From Mycobacterium malmoense (GTDB lineage: Bacteria > Actinomycetota > Actinomycetes > Mycobacteriales > Mycobacteriaceae): a stretch of 64,000 nucleotides of DNA. This document shows positions 55,580 through 64,000 of this stretch, in pieces. The translations under genes were made by a program, and so were the position numbers. Positions within the stretch are counted from its first letter, which is position 1. Each line of letters starts with the position of its first letter. Where the stretch lies: contig NZ_CP080999.1 of the NCBI RefSeq assembly GCF_019645855.1, positions 3,906,001-3,970,000 on the forward strand, written 5' to 3'. Under the pieces are notes generated by a model, which saw only the letters and a program-made list of their open reading frames with translations, was not told the origin of the DNA and did not search any database.

Positions 55580-56743
55580 ATGCGGGTGGCGATGATGACG
55601 CGGGAGTACCCACCAGAGGTCTACGGCGGAGCCGGGGTACACGTCACCGAATTGGTCGCTCAGCTGCGCCGATTGTGCGCAGTGGACGTGCATTGCATGG
55701 GCGAGCCGCGTCCGGACGCCTTCGCCCATCAGCCCGACCCACGGATCCACGGTGCCAATGCCGCGCTGTCGACCTTGTCGACGGATTTGATGATGGCCAA
55801 CGCCGCATCGGCGGCCACCGTCGTGCATTCACACACCTGGTACACCGGCCTGGCCGGGCATCTGACCGCGTTGCTCTACGACATCCCCCACGTCTTGACC
55901 GCGCATTCGCTCGAGCCGCTGCGGCCGTGGAAGGCAGAACAGCTCGGCGGCGGCTACCGGGTGTCGACATGGGTGGAGCGCACCGCGGTGCTGGGCGCCG
56001 ACGCCATCATCGCCGTCAGCTCCGCTATGCGCGAAGACGTACTGCGCGTCTACCCCAGCCTGGACCCGAGCCTGGTGCATGTCATCCGCAACGGGGTCGA
56101 CACCAATGTCTGGTATCCCGCCGGGCCGGTGCGAACTGGGTCCGTGCTGGCCGAGCTCGGGGTCGATCCACGCCGGCCCACCGTGGCGTTCGTCGGACGG
56201 ATCACCCGACAGAAGGGCGTCGCCCACTTGGTGGCGGCCGCCCACCGATTCCGCCCCGACGTCCAGTTGGTGCTGTGTGCCGGCGCCCCCGACACCCCGG
56301 CGCTGGCCGACGAGGCTCAGGCCGCGGTAACCGCGCTGTCGCGTGATCGCAGCGGGGTGTTCTGGATCCGAGAAATGCTTCCGGTCGGGGAATTACGCGA
56401 AATACTTTCGGCGGCAACCGTTTTCGTTTGTCCATCGGTGTACGAGCCGTTGGGCATCGTGAACCTGGAGGCGATGGCGTGCGGGACTCCGGTGGTGGCA
56501 TCCGACGTTGGTGGGATACCGGAAGTGGTCACCGACGGGATTACCGGGTCGCTGGTGCATTATGAGGCCGACGACCCGACCGGTTACCAGGCCAAACTGG
56601 CCGAAGCGGTCAATGAGCTGGTCGCCGACCCTGAAAAAGCGAAACGCTACGGCGAGGCGGGACGCCAGCGCTGCATCGAGGAATTCTCCTGGGCCCACGT
56701 CGCCGAGCAGACACTGAACATCTATCGGAAGGTCTGTTCCTAA
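55580..56743 (+). CDS. glgM: Maltose-1-phosphate synthase GlgM (formerly annotated GlgA)
   Basis: 387 residues from ATG 55580, matching Rv1212c. GT4-type glycosyltransferase: YPPEVYGGAGVHVTELV near the start, HSHTWYTG, and the C-terminal nucleotide-sugar site (FVGRITRQKGVAHLV and the E-x7-E motif in VYEPLGIVNLEAMACG). Transfers glucose from ADP-glucose to glucose-1-phosphate to form maltose-1-phosphate for GlgE; also reported to extend glycogen. No signal peptide. Confidence 0.94.
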   Translation: MRVAMMTREYPPEVYGGAGVHVTELVAQLRRLCAVDVHCMGEPRPDAFAHQPDPRIHGANAALSTLSTDLMMANAASAATVVHSHTWYTGLAGHLTALLYDIPHVLTAHSLEPLRPWKAEQLGGGYRVSTWVERTAVLGADAIIAVSSAMREDVLRVYPSLDPSLVHVIRNGVDTNVWYPAGPVRTGSVLAELGVDPRRPTVAFVGRITRQKGVAHLVAAAHRFRPDVQLVLCAGAPDTPALADEAQAAVTALSRDRSGVFWIREMLPVGELREILSAATVFVCPSVYEPLGIVNLEAMACGTPVVASDVGGIPEVVTDGITGSLVHYEADDPTGYQAKLAEAVNELVADPEKAKRYGEAGRQRCIEEFSWAHVAEQTLNIYRKVCS

Positions 56744-56779
56744 ACTATCGACAGCTTCCGTTCGCGGACTTAGCTGGTC

Positions 56780-56947
56780 CTAGCTCGTGACGCCCTTGAG
56801 CTCGTCACCCAGGGCGGCGGCTTCATCGGGCGTCAGCTCGACGACCAGTCGACCGCCTCCCTCGAGTGGTACCCGCATCACGATGCCGCGCCCCTCCTTG
56901 GTTGCTTCCAGAGGACCGTCTCCGGTCCGGGGCTTCATCGCCGCCAT
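56780..56947 (-). CDS. Small DUF3117 protein (Rv1211-like)
   Basis: 55 residues from ATG 56947 (MAAMKPRTGDGPLEATKEGR), preceded by GGGAG; the in-frame start at 57007 (75 residues) has no better site and adds a non-conserved leader. Highly conserved across Actinobacteria; the sequence is a short beta-rich domain ending in VELTPDEAAALGDELKGV. Function unknown. The 267 bp upstream (56948-57214) hold nothing that I recognise beyond a GGGGGCACCCCC palindrome at about 57157. Confidence 0.88.
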   Translation of the reverse strand: MAAMKPRTGDGPLEATKEGRGIVMRVPLEGGGRLVVELTPDEAAALGDELKGVTS

Positions 56948-57214
56948 CGAGTGCTCCCTCCAGATTCGAGCTGGCCCGCCTTCACAGGCCTGGTCGGCGC
57001 CGAGCATGCCCCGCCAGTGGATTTCCAGTCATACCCGACATTGAACTGCCAAATCACTCCCCTATTGTTCCCTATCCCGGTCACCAGTTGCACAAAGACC
57101 CGCTTCTCGGGCCTCATTGGGCTCTTGACCATGGTTGCCCGCTCCCCGCAACCGGGGGCACCCCCACGTCAACGGGCCGCATCGTCACCGGACCCAACCC
57201 AACCGCCCGTTTCC

Positions 57215-57805
57215 TCAACGGGCCGAAGGCACCCAGCAAGCGCGAATATGGTCGTCAACCATCCCGGTCGCCTGCATCAGCGCATAGGCGGTGGTTGGCC
57301 CGACGAAGCGGAACCCGCGTCGTTTCAGTTCGCGTGCCATCGCTTTCGATTCGGCAGTGGCCGAGGGGATTTCGGATCCGTCGGTCGGGCGCGGCCGGGG
57401 TGAGGGCGCAAACGACCACAGCAGCTCGGACAGGTCGTCGGAGGATCCGAGGTCAACGGCGGCGCGCGCGTTGGCGATCGTCGCTTCGATCTTGGCCCGG
57501 TTGCGGACGATTCCCTCGTCGGCCATCAGCCGCTGCACATCGGCATCGGTGTAGCCGGCGACCGTCTCGATGTCGAACCCGGCGAAGGCGCGCCGGAAAT
57601 TCTCCCGCTTGCGCAGGATGATCAGCCACGACAGGCCGCTCTGGAAGGCCTCCAGGCTCATCCGCTCGAACAACGCCACCCCGTCGTGCAACGGGCGGCC
57701 CCACTCCTGGTCGTGGTAGTCGCGGTACAGCTCGAAATCGGGTCCGGGCCGAACGCCTCCCGCCCAGCCGCACCGAATCAGCTCTTGGACGCTCGAGTCG
57801 CTCAC
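57215..57805 (-). CDS. tagA: DNA-3-methyladenine glycosylase I TagA
   Basis: 196 residues. TagA/Tag family: RCGWAG (Cys12), YRDYHDQEWGRPLHD (His31 and Glu34, of the zinc-binding and base-pocket set), FERMSLEAFQSGLSW, and a C-terminal HIRACW with the remaining His/Cys. Removes 3-methyladenine from alkylated DNA. The start overlaps the stop of the preceding DivIVA-like gene by four bases. Confidence 0.95.
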   Translation of the reverse strand: MSDSSVQELIRCGWAGGVRPGPDFELYRDYHDQEWGRPLHDGVALFERMSLEAFQSGLSWLIILRKRENFRRAFAGFDIETVAGYTDADVQRLMADEGIVRNRAKIEATIANARAAVDLGSSDDLSELLWSFAPSPRPRPTDGSEIPSATAESKAMARELKRRGFRFVGPTTAYALMQATGMVDDHIRACWVPSAR

Positions 57806-58161
57806 ATCTTGTCCTGACGATCCTCGCCGTCCTCAGGTTCCATGGGGGCGCCCTCGCCCTCGGCCTTGGCTGCCGACGAGGCGTGCACCGCGGCCAGCTC
57901 GCCCCGCAACGCCTCGAGCTCACGGGCCAGCCGGTCCAGCACCCAGTCCACCTCGGTGGCCTTATATCCGCGCAGCACCTGGGTGAACTTGACGGCGTCG
58001 ACGTCGGCGCCGGTGACGCCGTAGGCGGGCAGCACGGTTGCCGTCGTCCCCCGCGGCAGGGGCGGCAGCTGCTCACCCCGACCGAACAGCAGGCTGGCCG
58101 CGCCGAACAGCACGACCGCCACCAGCACCAGCACCACCAGGTACAGCAACACCAACGCCAC
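57802..58161 (-). CDS. Small DivIVA-motif membrane protein (Rv1209-like)
   Basis: 119 residues. One N-terminal membrane helix (about 3-27, VLLYLVVLVLVAVVLFGAASLLF). The DivIVA/SepIVA-like motif VKFTQVLRGYKATEVDWVLDRL (about 57-78) is followed by a coiled coil (to about 98) and an acidic tail. Probably a membrane-bound cell-pole or growth-site factor by analogy; not shown. Coupled to tagA. Confidence 0.8.
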   Translation of the reverse strand: MALVLLYLVVLVLVAVVLFGAASLLFGRGEQLPPLPRGTTATVLPAYGVTGADVDAVKFTQVLRGYKATEVDWVLDRLARELEALRGELAAVHASSAAKAEGEGAPMEPEDGEDRQDKM

Positions 58162-58210
58162 GTGATCGATAGTGCCCTATACCGCCGACAACTCGGCGAT
58201 CAGCGTGGCC

Positions 58211-59200
58211 TTAAAGCGGCCTGAGACCCTTCATCGGCGGCCGGTCCACCAGCGACACCGGCGACGTGTGCGCGGTGTAGCCCTGCACCTCGGAGCCGTC
58301 GGGGCCGTCGGCGAAGAACTGGGTCAACCCCACCCCGGAGTCGGGGATCCCGCAGCGCGAGAGCAGGGTCGCGATGACCTGCCGGCTCATCGCGCCCAGC
58401 TCGGCCAGCGGCCGGTTGCGGTGCGCCCGCACGCCGAGGTTGACCTGGGCGATCGCGTCCAGGCCCAGCCGGTCGAAGGTGTCCACCAGCAGGCCGATCT
58501 CCACGCCGTAGCCCGGGGCGAACGGCAGCGATGTCAGCAGTTCCCGGCTGGCGGCGTACTCACCGCCAAGCGGCTGCAGCACGCAGCCCAGCTCAGGTCG
58601 CAGCGCCGCCAGCAACGGCCGGGCCACCAGCTCGGTGACCCGCCCGCCCCCGGTGGCACCCGCGCCGCCACCCGCGTCGCCGACGTTCAAAGGCCGCCGG
58701 TAGAAGCTCTTGACCAGGTGAATGCCTCGGGAGAGCGGGCCGGTGAGCAGCGGGCCGACCAGCCACGGCACGAACATCGGGTGTGGGTTGATCAGGTCGG
58801 AGTCGACGAACACCACGATGTCGCCGCTAGTGGCAGCGAGCGAGCGCCACAACGCCTCGCCCTTGCCGGGCCGGATGGGTACCTCGGGCAGTGCCTGTTC
58901 ACGGCTGACGACGCGGGCGCCGGCGGCGATGGCGCGGATCTCGGTGTCGTCGGTCGAGCCCGAGTCCAACACGATCAGCTCGTCGACCAGCCCATCAACC
59001 AGCGGCGAGATGCTTTCGACGACCGATTCGATGGTTTCTTCCTCGTCGAGGGCCGGCAGCACCACCGAGATGGTCCGCCCGGCCTTCGCCTCTTCCAGTT
59101 CGGTGACGGTCCAGCTGGGACGGTTCCAGCTGCGGTCGACGAGCCACGCGTCCCCGGGCCGGGCGGCCAGCGCGCCGGCGACCAGCTCCGATGCTGTCAT
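58211..59200 (-). CDS. gpgS: Glucosyl-3-phosphoglycerate synthase GpgS
   Basis: 329 residues. GT81, GT-A fold: SVVLPALDEEETIESVVESI (about 45-64), LDSGSTDDT, and metal-binding DSD (133-135). Transfers glucose from UDP-glucose to 3-phosphoglycerate, first step of methylglucose lipopolysaccharide synthesis, which regulates fatty-acid synthase I products. The start overlaps the folP2 stop by four bases, so the two are translated in tandem. Confidence 0.96.
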   Translation of the reverse strand: MTASELVAGALAARPGDAWLVDRSWNRPSWTVTELEEAKAGRTISVVLPALDEEETIESVVESISPLVDGLVDELIVLDSGSTDDTEIRAIAAGARVVSREQALPEVPIRPGKGEALWRSLAATSGDIVVFVDSDLINPHPMFVPWLVGPLLTGPLSRGIHLVKSFYRRPLNVGDAGGGAGATGGGRVTELVARPLLAALRPELGCVLQPLGGEYAASRELLTSLPFAPGYGVEIGLLVDTFDRLGLDAIAQVNLGVRAHRNRPLAELGAMSRQVIATLLSRCGIPDSGVGLTQFFADGPDGSEVQGYTAHTSPVSLVDRPPMKGLRPL

Positions 59201-60072
59201 GCGAGTCCCCTCACCGTGCGCGCCGGCGGCCGTATGCCCTGGATCGAGGCCACCATCTCCAGCACCCGCCGGGTGGCCGCGACCTCATGCACCCGGAACA
59301 TCCGCGCGCCGGCGGCCGCCGCCAGCGCCGTCGCCGCCAGCGTTCCCTCGAGCCGTTCGGTCAATTCCACACCCAAAGTCTCCCCGACGAAGTCCTTGTT
59401 GCTCAAAGCCAGGAGCAGCGGCCATCCGGTCTTAACAAGATCGCCGATGTGGCGCAACAGCGCCAGCCCGTGGAAGGTGTTCTTGCCGAAGTCGTGGGCC
59501 GGGTCGATCAGCACCCGGTCGCGGGCCACCCCGCACGCGACCGCCCGCTCGGCGGCGGCGGTGACCTGGCGGATCACGTCGTCCACCACACCGCGCGTGG
59601 TGGTCCCATAGCTCACCCGGAACGGGCGCGTGCGCGGCAGCGCGCCACCGGTGTGCGAGCACACCAGGCCCGCGCCGAACTCGGCGGCCACCTCGGGCAG
59701 GGCGGGGTCGATGCCGCCCCAGGTGTCGTTGATCAGGTCGGCGCCGGCGGCGCAGGCCACCCTGGCCACGCCCGAGCGCCAGGTGTCGACGCTGATCAGC
59801 TGCTCGGGGTAAGCGCCGCGCAGCCACTCGATGAACGGCACCAGCCGGGCGATCTCGGTGTCCTCGTCGACGCTCTCGCCGGGGCCCGCCTTGACCCCGC
59901 CGACGTCGATGACGTCGGCGCCGTCGGCGATGGCCCGGTGCGCCGCGCGCCGGGCAGCCCCGTCGCTGAAGGTCGCGCCCCGGTCATAGAACGAATCCGG
60001 GGTGCGATTGACGATCGCCATGATCAGCGGGCGATCCCCCGCGACCGGTCGGCCGCACAGCGTCGACTGCAC
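59197..60072 (-). CDS. folP2: Dihydropteroate synthase paralogue FolP2
   Basis: 291 residues from GTG 60072. TIM-barrel pterin-binding features: VNRTPDSFYDRGATFSD (about 21-37) and DVGGVKAGPGES. FolP1 is the true dihydropteroate synthase in mycobacteria; FolP2 lacks this activity in the homologues tested, so its role is open. Overlap with gpgS suggests a link to methylglucose lipopolysaccharide metabolism. Unlike the M. tuberculosis protein it lacks the N-terminal repeat of STPPALAGH units. Confidence 0.93.
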   Translation of the reverse strand: MQSTLCGRPVAGDRPLIMAIVNRTPDSFYDRGATFSDGAARRAAHRAIADGADVIDVGGVKAGPGESVDEDTEIARLVPFIEWLRGAYPEQLISVDTWRSGVARVACAAGADLINDTWGGIDPALPEVAAEFGAGLVCSHTGGALPRTRPFRVSYGTTTRGVVDDVIRQVTAAAERAVACGVARDRVLIDPAHDFGKNTFHGLALLRHIGDLVKTGWPLLLALSNKDFVGETLGVELTERLEGTLAATALAAAAGARMFRVHEVAATRRVLEMVASIQGIRPPARTVRGLA

Positions 60073-60131
60073 CCATCCATGGTGCCCGGTCGCTACGGGC
60101 GGCGCCGGGTGGGGACGCTTTCGGCGTGGCT

Positions 60132-60191
60132 CGCGAGCGTAACGCCACTGCGAAATCCCGCGTCGGGATTCGCAGTGGCGTTACGTTCGCG
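60132..60191. terminator. 28-bp hairpin between fadD6 and folP2
   Basis: CGCGAGCGTAACGCCACTGC (60132 on) pairs with the complementary arm ending at 60191, with one G-T wobble and one bulged A; the loop is TCG-like at 60161-60163. A different arm sequence from the GAGCAGACGCA family but the same design. It separates two same-strand genes. No T-tract. Confidence 0.8.
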
Positions 60192-60202
60192 GACCAAGGC
60201 CT

Positions 60203-61987
60203 TCAGCCTTGCGGTCGCTTACCCTCGGCTACCTCGTCGGGGTATTCGTCGTAATACGGCACGTAGCCCTCGTCGCGGCCGGCCAGCACGTACAGCGGGT
60301 CCCTCACGTCGGCGCCGTAGGCCTGCGCGCGCAACTCCACCTTGCGGCTCTTGAACGTCGTGGTGTGCTCCAGCGACTCCACCACCCGAACGAACAAAGG
60401 CAGCGCATAGGCGGGCAGCTGGCCGTACACCGCGCGGGCCAGGGACTTGCCGTCGAACTCGGCGCCCTCGCGCAGCTTGACCGCGGCCATCCCGGCGCGC
60501 CCGCCGGTGCGGGGGATCTCGACACCGAAGACCGTGCATTCCTCGACGGACTCGTCGGACGCCAGCGCCGCTTCGACCTGTGTAGTGGCGACGTTCTCGC
60601 CCTTCCACCGGAAGGTGTCGCCGAGCCGGTCGACGAACGCGGCGTGCCCCAGGCCCTGTGGGCTCATCACGTCGCCCGAGTTGAACCAACAGTCGCCCTC
60701 ACGAAAAGCGTTGCGCACCAGCTTCTTTTCGGTCGACTCTTTGTCGGTGTAGCCGTCGAATGGCTGCAGCCGGTTGACCGGGCTGAGCAGCAAGCCGGGC
60801 TCTCCGGGAGGCACCCGTCGCACCCGTCCATTGTCGTCACGCAGCGGGGTGCCCGTGTCGGGGTCGTATTCCACGTAGGCCAACGGCATCGGAAAAACAC
60901 CGGTGCTCCTGGGCACGTTGAAGACGTTGATGAAAGCGGTGTTGCCCTCGCTGGAGGCGTAGAACTCGCAGACGCGCGCGATCCCGAATCGGCTCGTGAA
61001 CTCGTCCCAAATCTCCGGGCGCAGCCCGTTGCCGGCGATCACGCGCACCCGGTGCGCGCGGTCGGTCGGCTTCGGCGGCTGGTTGAGCAGATACCGGCAG
61101 ATCTCACCGATGTAAATGAACGCCGTGGCCTCGCTGGCGATCACCTCGTCCCAGAACTTCGACGCCGAAAACGCCTTGCCCAACGCCAGCGTCGCCCCGG
61201 AATTGATCACCGACGACAACGCCACCGTCAGCGCATTGTTGTGGTACAGCGGCAGGCAGCTGTACAGCGTGTCGGAGCTCTTGAGCCGCAACCCTATGCC
61301 GCCGAACGCCGCCAGTGCCTTCAGCCACCGCAGGTGGGTCATCACGCTGGCCTTGGGGAATCCCGTTGTGCCCGAGGTGAAGATGTAGAAGGCGGTGTCC
61401 CTGGCCCGCACCGCCGACGCCGTCGCCGGGTTGATCGCCGGAGCGCTCACGGCGAACCGCTCCAGGTCCTCGACGGTCAGCGTCTCGGTGCTGCCCGCGC
61501 CGCCGCACTCGGCCACGGCGCTGACCAGGTCGGTCTCCGCGATCAACACCTTGGCGTCGAGCAGGCCAAGGCTGTGCGCCAGCACCTCGCCGCGCTGATG
61601 GTAGTTGAGCATGCCGGCGACGGCCCCGCACTTGACCGCGGCCAGCATCGCCAGCACCGCGTTGGGCGAGTTGCGCAGCATGATCGCGACGACGTCGCCG
61701 GCGCCGACGCCGCGCGCGGACAGCACCGCGGCGTACCTGTTGGCGGCGGCGTTGGCGTCGCGGTAGGTCAGTTGCTGATCGCCGAACCTCAAAAAGACCC
61801 GGTCACCGTAGCGAGCGGCCCGTTCCTGGAACACCGTGCCGATCGATTTGTTGGAGCTCGGCCGGGCCAGCAGCCCGGTGAGCGCGCCGCGCACCATCAC
61901 CGGCACGTCGGCCAGGACGCCCGGTATCCGAGACGCGATGTCGGTCAGTCTGACTGCCGTGCGAGTTCCCCCGTCGTGATCGGACAC
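60203..61987 (-). CDS. fadD6: Long/medium-chain acyl-CoA synthetase FadD6
   Basis: 594 residues. AMP-forming synthetase: phosphate loop FTSGTTGFPKASVMTH (about 205-220), A5-type FYASSEGN, A8 FNSGDVMS ... DRLGDTFRWKGENVAT, and a C-terminal domain ending in the catalytic-Lys region (FKSRKVELRAQAYG). Resembles FATP/VLACS-type FadD proteins (FadD6, Rv1206). Activates fatty acids with ATP and CoA. The stop lies 12 bp from the 60132 hairpin. Confidence 0.94.
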   Translation of the reverse strand: MSDHDGGTRTAVRLTDIASRIPGVLADVPVMVRGALTGLLARPSSNKSIGTVFQERAARYGDRVFLRFGDQQLTYRDANAAANRYAAVLSARGVGAGDVVAIMLRNSPNAVLAMLAAVKCGAVAGMLNYHQRGEVLAHSLGLLDAKVLIAETDLVSAVAECGGAGSTETLTVEDLERFAVSAPAINPATASAVRARDTAFYIFTSGTTGFPKASVMTHLRWLKALAAFGGIGLRLKSSDTLYSCLPLYHNNALTVALSSVINSGATLALGKAFSASKFWDEVIASEATAFIYIGEICRYLLNQPPKPTDRAHRVRVIAGNGLRPEIWDEFTSRFGIARVCEFYASSEGNTAFINVFNVPRSTGVFPMPLAYVEYDPDTGTPLRDDNGRVRRVPPGEPGLLLSPVNRLQPFDGYTDKESTEKKLVRNAFREGDCWFNSGDVMSPQGLGHAAFVDRLGDTFRWKGENVATTQVEAALASDESVEECTVFGVEIPRTGGRAGMAAVKLREGAEFDGKSLARAVYGQLPAYALPLFVRVVESLEHTTTFKSRKVELRAQAYGADVRDPLYVLAGRDEGYVPYYDEYPDEVAEGKRPQG

Positions 61988-62018
61988 GTGATCCCTCGAT
62001 TCCTCGGCGCAGCCGACC

Positions 62019-62582
62019 TCAGACCGGGGCGCACGCCTCTATTGCGGCACCCACCTTATCGACCAGCACGAGCCGGTCCATCGCTACTTGCGAGACGTAG
62101 CCGCTGTCAAGCAATCCGCACAGCCAAAGCCACAGGCCTTCGTAGTGCCCAAACGGGTCCAGCAGCACGATCGGTTTGCTGTGCACACCGAGATAACCCG
62201 TGGTCCACGCGTCGAACAACTCGTCCAGGGTGCCGACGCCGCCGGGCAGCACGATGAACGCGTCGGCGCGGTCTTCCATGATCTGCTTACGCTCGCGCAT
62301 GGTGTCGCTGACGATCAGCTCGCCGGCTTCGGCGTCGGCGATCTCGCGGCGCATCAAGTTTTGGGGGATGACGCCGACGGTCCGGCCGCCGCGGGCACGT
62401 GCCGCGCTCGCCACCGCGCCCATCGCCGAAACTCGGCCGCCGCCCCACACCAGGGTCCAGCCGCGCTCGGCGATCGCCTCGCCGAGTTCCGAAGCCAGCT
62501 CGAGCAATTCGGGATGCACCGGGCCGGATGCGCAGTACACACACACCACCCATTCGGGTGGTGCATCGCGTTCCGGCGCCAT
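62019..62582 (-). CDS. LOG-family protein, cytokinin riboside 5'-monophosphate phosphoribohydrolase type (Rv1205-like)
   Basis: 187 residues from ATG 62582. Rossmann-like fold with GGG (WGGGRVSAMGAVA) and the signature PGGVGTLDELFDAW that carries the catalytic Glu; Arg in MRERKQIM. Rv1205 is the mycobacterial cytokinin-producing enzyme, whose accumulation (in proteasome mutants) sensitises the cell to nitric oxide. An open frame running to 63917 is spurious. Divergent from the ATPase gene, with 75 bp between the starts. Confidence 0.93.
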   Translation of the reverse strand: MAPERDAPPEWVVCVYCASGPVHPELLELASELGEAIAERGWTLVWGGGRVSAMGAVASAARARGGRTVGVIPQNLMRREIADAEAGELIVSDTMRERKQIMEDRADAFIVLPGGVGTLDELFDAWTTGYLGVHSKPIVLLDPFGHYEGLWLWLCGLLDSGYVSQVAMDRLVLVDKVGAAIEACAPV

Positions 62583-62657
62583 ACCCGCCAAAGGTAGACC
62601 AAGCCCGGTGCGGCGCGCACACGGCGCGGCGCGCACCGCGCGCAATAAAATCCGGCG

Positions 62658-64000
62658 ATGCCGATTCGATGGAACGTCCCCCAGCACGCGGCGGCCCTGG
62701 AGCGGCTGGACGTTGCGCTGGGCGCCGGCCCGGGGGCCGTCGTACTCGGACCCGACGGCGTCGGCAAATCCACGCTGGCCCGATTGGCCGCGGAGAACTT
62801 CGGCCGCCGGCACCCGAACACGCGCATCCGCTGGGTCACCGGCACCCCGACCGAACGCGCCGTCCCGTTCGGGGCGTTCAGCCATCTGGTGGACTTCGCT
62901 AGTTTCGGGGCCGACATCGGCAAGCCGGCCGCGCTGTTGCGGGCGGCCCGGGCGTCGCTGGTTCTTGACGGTGATCTGCTGCTCATCGTCGACGACGCCC
63001 ACGACCTGGACATCCTGTCGGCCACGCTGGTCTATCAGTTGGCGCTGGTCGGCTCGGCCCGGATGATCGTGACGGCGCGCGCGGACGCGGCGCCCGAGGC
63101 CATCGCGGCGCTGTGGACCGACGGCCTGCTGGACCGGATCGACATCGAGCCGCCCGGTGGCGCGACGATCGCGGCGGACGTCGACGCGTTCCTCGCCGAG
63201 CTGCCCACCGCGGCGCGGTCGGTGCTGGACTATCTCGCCGTACAGGAGCCGCTGTCGGTCGCCGATCTGACCCTCCTCGCCGGCGACGGCGCGGTGACGG
63301 AGGCGGTGGACTGGGGCGCGGCGGAAACCCGGGTCCGCGGTGGACGCGGCGACGACCCGGTGGTGTACACGGCGCACCCGCTGTTCGCGCTTCGGGCGCG
63401 TGCCGCGCTTGGCGACGACGGTGCGCGACGACTGCGCACCGATTTGGTCAGGCTGCTGTCGCGGCATCCGTCGGACCACCTCAGTGACCGGCTGCGGTTG
63501 GCGTCCCTGGCGTTGGAGAGCGACACCCCCCAGCCGGTCGCCGAGGTCGCCGCCGCCGCGCAGCAAGCGCTGCGGCTGGGCGACCTTTCCCTCGGCGAGC
63601 GACTGGCCCGGTCGGCGCTGGAGCGCTCCGGCGACCTGGCGGCGCGGCTGGCGCTGGCGCATGCCCTGGCGTGGCAGGGCCGCGGCCGCGCGGCCGACGC
63701 GGTGCTGGCCGCGGTCGACCCGGCCGCGTTGCCCGAATCCGACCTGATGGCCTGGACGCTGCTGCGGGCGGCTAATCAGTTCTGGATGCTCAGCGAGCCG
63801 GAGCGGGCCACGGCGTTCCTGCGCACGATCCGCAATCGGGTCTCGGACGCGGGCCCACGTATCACTCTGGACGCGCTGAGCGCCACCTTCGCGATGAACG
63901 CCGGCAATCTTGGGCATGCCGTCGAAATCGGCCGGGAGGTGCTGGCATCGCCGTCGGCCGATGACCAGGCGGTGGCCTGGGCGGCCAGCGCGGCCGCGCT
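62658..64000 (+). CDS. STAND-type ATPase, probable LuxR-like regulator (cut by window edge)
   Basis: At least 447 residues, open to the last base, so the C-terminus is missing. ATG 62658. P-loop Walker A GPDGVGKSTLARLA (about 30-43), Walker B LLLIVDDAHDLD (about 112-123). From about 280 onward, alpha-helical pairs (LALAHALAWQGRGRAADAVLAA and similar) look like TPR repeats. This is the plan of MalT/LuxR-type regulators, which have a C-terminal DNA-binding domain; that domain would lie outside the window, so the regulator call is inference. Confidence 0.75.
   Translation, partial: MPIRWNVPQHAAALERLDVALGAGPGAVVLGPDGVGKSTLARLAAENFGRRHPNTRIRWVTGTPTERAVPFGAFSHLVDFASFGADIGKPAALLRAARASLVLDGDLLLIVDDAHDLDILSATLVYQLALVGSARMIVTARADAAPEAIAALWTDGLLDRIDIEPPGGATIAADVDAFLAELPTAARSVLDYLAVQEPLSVADLTLLAGDGAVTEAVDWGAAETRVRGGRGDDPVVYTAHPLFALRARAALGDDGARRLRTDLVRLLSRHPSDHLSDRLRLASLALESDTPQPVAEVAAAAQQALRLGDLSLGERLARSALERSGDLAARLALAHALAWQGRGRAADAVLAAVDPAALPESDLMAWTLLRAANQFWMLSEPERATAFLRTIRNRVSDAGPRITLDALSATFAMNAGNLGHAVEIGREVLASPSADDQAVAWAASAAA

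Noticed and set aside
57150..57170. GGGGGCACCCCC palindrome as terminator for tagA
   Set aside because: A short stem with a tiny loop, upstream-side ambiguity, and no supporting repeat family. Left as a note only.
62583..63917. Extension of the LOG protein frame over the divergent ATPase gene
   Set aside because: The extension lacks any domain and is antisense to a P-loop ATPase with clear Walker motifs. LOG proteins of this type are about 187 residues.

Overview
The window is a chromosomal segment of a slow-growing Mycobacterium. The DNA is high-GC and starts are often GTG. Gene order follows the M. tuberculosis H37Rv block Rv1260 to about Rv1205, displayed in reverse (Rv counterparts are from memory, not from a search). 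A full-length PE_PGRS gene argues against the M. avium complex and for the M. tuberculosis/kansasii/marinum/gordonae side of the genus. Several differences from H37Rv argue against the M. tuberculosis complex itself. The species is not determined here. I see no tRNA, rRNA, CRISPR array, prophage or insertion sequence.

Layout. 0-5.5 kb: flavin monooxygenase, UdgB, FAD-linked oxidase, CYP130 and its TetR regulator. 5.5-12 kb: an accessory segment with a PPE-domain-only gene, a relic of a second cyp130, a sulfotransferase whose expected ATG reads ATA, and a 1298-residue PE_PGRS. 12-24 kb: acyltransferase and DeaD operon, LprE, a GjpA-like secreted protein, a three-module nuclease-helicase (Rv1251c type), an MFS exporter and a membrane protein. 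24-33 kb: central carbon metabolism (Kgd, malic enzyme, Mdh), an SDR, LpqZ and CorA. 33-39 kb: the trehalose-recycling importer LpqY-SugABC with a SUFU-like gene coupled to sugC. 39-44 kb: DUF4190 protein, MgtE-like/CBS protein, DUF1003 protein, lytic transglycosylase, Mrp. 44-47.5 kb: the envelope-stress module sigE-rseA-htrA-tatB. 47.5-54 kb: O-methyltransferase, then a TetR-controlled ABC exporter operon and a CocE-type hydrolase. 54-62.6 kb: glycogen/alpha-glucan and methylglucose lipopolysaccharide precursor genes (glgC, glgM, gpgS) with tagA, a DivIVA-like protein, folP2, fadD6 and a LOG protein. The right edge cuts through a STAND-type ATPase gene.

Themes. Trehalose uptake, glgC/glgM and gpgS all feed alpha-glucan and methylglucose polysaccharide metabolism. 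sigE/rseA/htrA/tatB handle envelope stress. The most unusual non-coding signal is a set of long, near-perfect hairpins without T-tracts. They fall into at least two sequence families (a 60-bp element at 27834 and 44056; a GAGCAGACGCA-armed element at 33273, 48323 and 54029). Several occupy junctions where H37Rv carries extra genes. Other points worth a second look are the Cas4/Dna2-like iron-sulfur nuclease-helicase, paired TetR operators over a start codon, an 11-C tract upstream of the GjpA-like gene, and three kinds of intergenic tandem repeat (27, 45 and 59 bp). I found no clear new defence system.
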